64,000 bases of DNA from Mycolicibacterium rhodesiae NBB3 (lineage in GTDB: Bacteria > Actinomycetota > Actinomycetes > Mycobacteriales > Mycobacteriaceae): assembly GCF_000230895.2 (NCBI RefSeq), contig NC_016604.1, positions 1,178,001 to 1,242,000 on the forward strand, in the 5' to 3' direction. The notes beneath the pieces are model-generated. The model saw nothing but the letters and a program-made list of their open reading frames with translations. It did not search any database and was not told where the DNA came from. How positions within the stretch are numbered: position 1 is the first letter of the stretch; each line of letters begins with the position of its first letter. Of this stretch, positions 63,975 through 64,000 are shown in pieces. The position numbers were made by a program, and so were the translations under genes.

Positions 63975-64000
63975 AGCCCCAGCGTGGCCCGCGGCACCGA

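Overview
The window is high-GC chromosomal DNA of a mycobacterium, most likely a fast grower (Mycolicibacterium type). The main evidence is gene order. Read in reverse, the core follows the M. tuberculosis H37Rv segment Rv0435c to Rv0480c: nitrilase-family amidase, DUF2993 protein, deoC, DUF2599 and DUF2516 proteins, hbhA, XRE regulator, DUF445 protein, MadR-type TetR, fadB2, icl1, thioesterase, ramB, lpdC, DUF779 protein and aldehyde dehydrogenase, S9 peptidase, echA2, groEL2, Rv0439c-type SDR, moeA2, psd, pssA and a CDC48-like ATPase. Many GTG starts, 4-bp GTGA stop/start overlaps and the lysine-rich HbhA tail fit this assignment. It was made from remembered synteny and protein motifs, not from a database search. 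No rRNA, tRNA, transposase, integrase or CRISPR array was seen.

Layout. 1-2000 is a guanidine locus. A sodium:solute symporter (minus strand, cut by the window edge) sits behind a guanidine-I riboswitch, and a divergent arginase-family hydrolase sits behind a guanidine-III riboswitch. 2-10 kb holds an amidase, an LmeA-like protein, a translationally coupled trio (small Thr-rich exported protein, S53 peptidase, zinc-ribbon membrane protein), deoC, small exported and membrane proteins, hbhA and its neighbouring XRE regulator. 10-24 kb carries the MadR-like regulator, a PPK2 kinase, a DUF559 protein and a central carbon block (fadB2, icl1, thioesterase, ramB, lpdC) for fatty acid and acetate use, ending in an aldehyde dehydrogenase with its DUF779 partner.

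24-41 kb is a mixed region. It has a prolyl oligopeptidase, an efeO/efeB iron pair with two IdeR-like boxes, echA2, a DUF2889 protein, a second PPK2 next to a 3 x 30 bp tandem repeat, a second aldehyde dehydrogenase, small enzymes, a D-aminoacylase-like amidohydrolase and a second DUF559 protein. 41-43 kb is groEL2 with two CIRCE operators overlapping a recognisable promoter.

43-55 kb is a block absent from the corresponding M. tuberculosis interval. It is bounded by two paralogous short-chain dehydrogenases and contains a TetR regulator, a cupin, a UvrA-like ABC protein, a helicase, an EmbR-like regulator, a HAD phosphatase, two PH-domain membrane proteins and a deazaflavin-type nitroreductase. 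55-61 kb is moeA2, psd, pssA and the AAA ATPase. The end holds a methyltransferase and a DUF1707 protein that diverge from a 60-bp palindromic promoter region, then a two-component system.

The most notable content is the guanidine locus, where two unrelated guanidine-sensing RNA classes face away from each other and control a candidate transporter and a candidate guanidine hydrolase.
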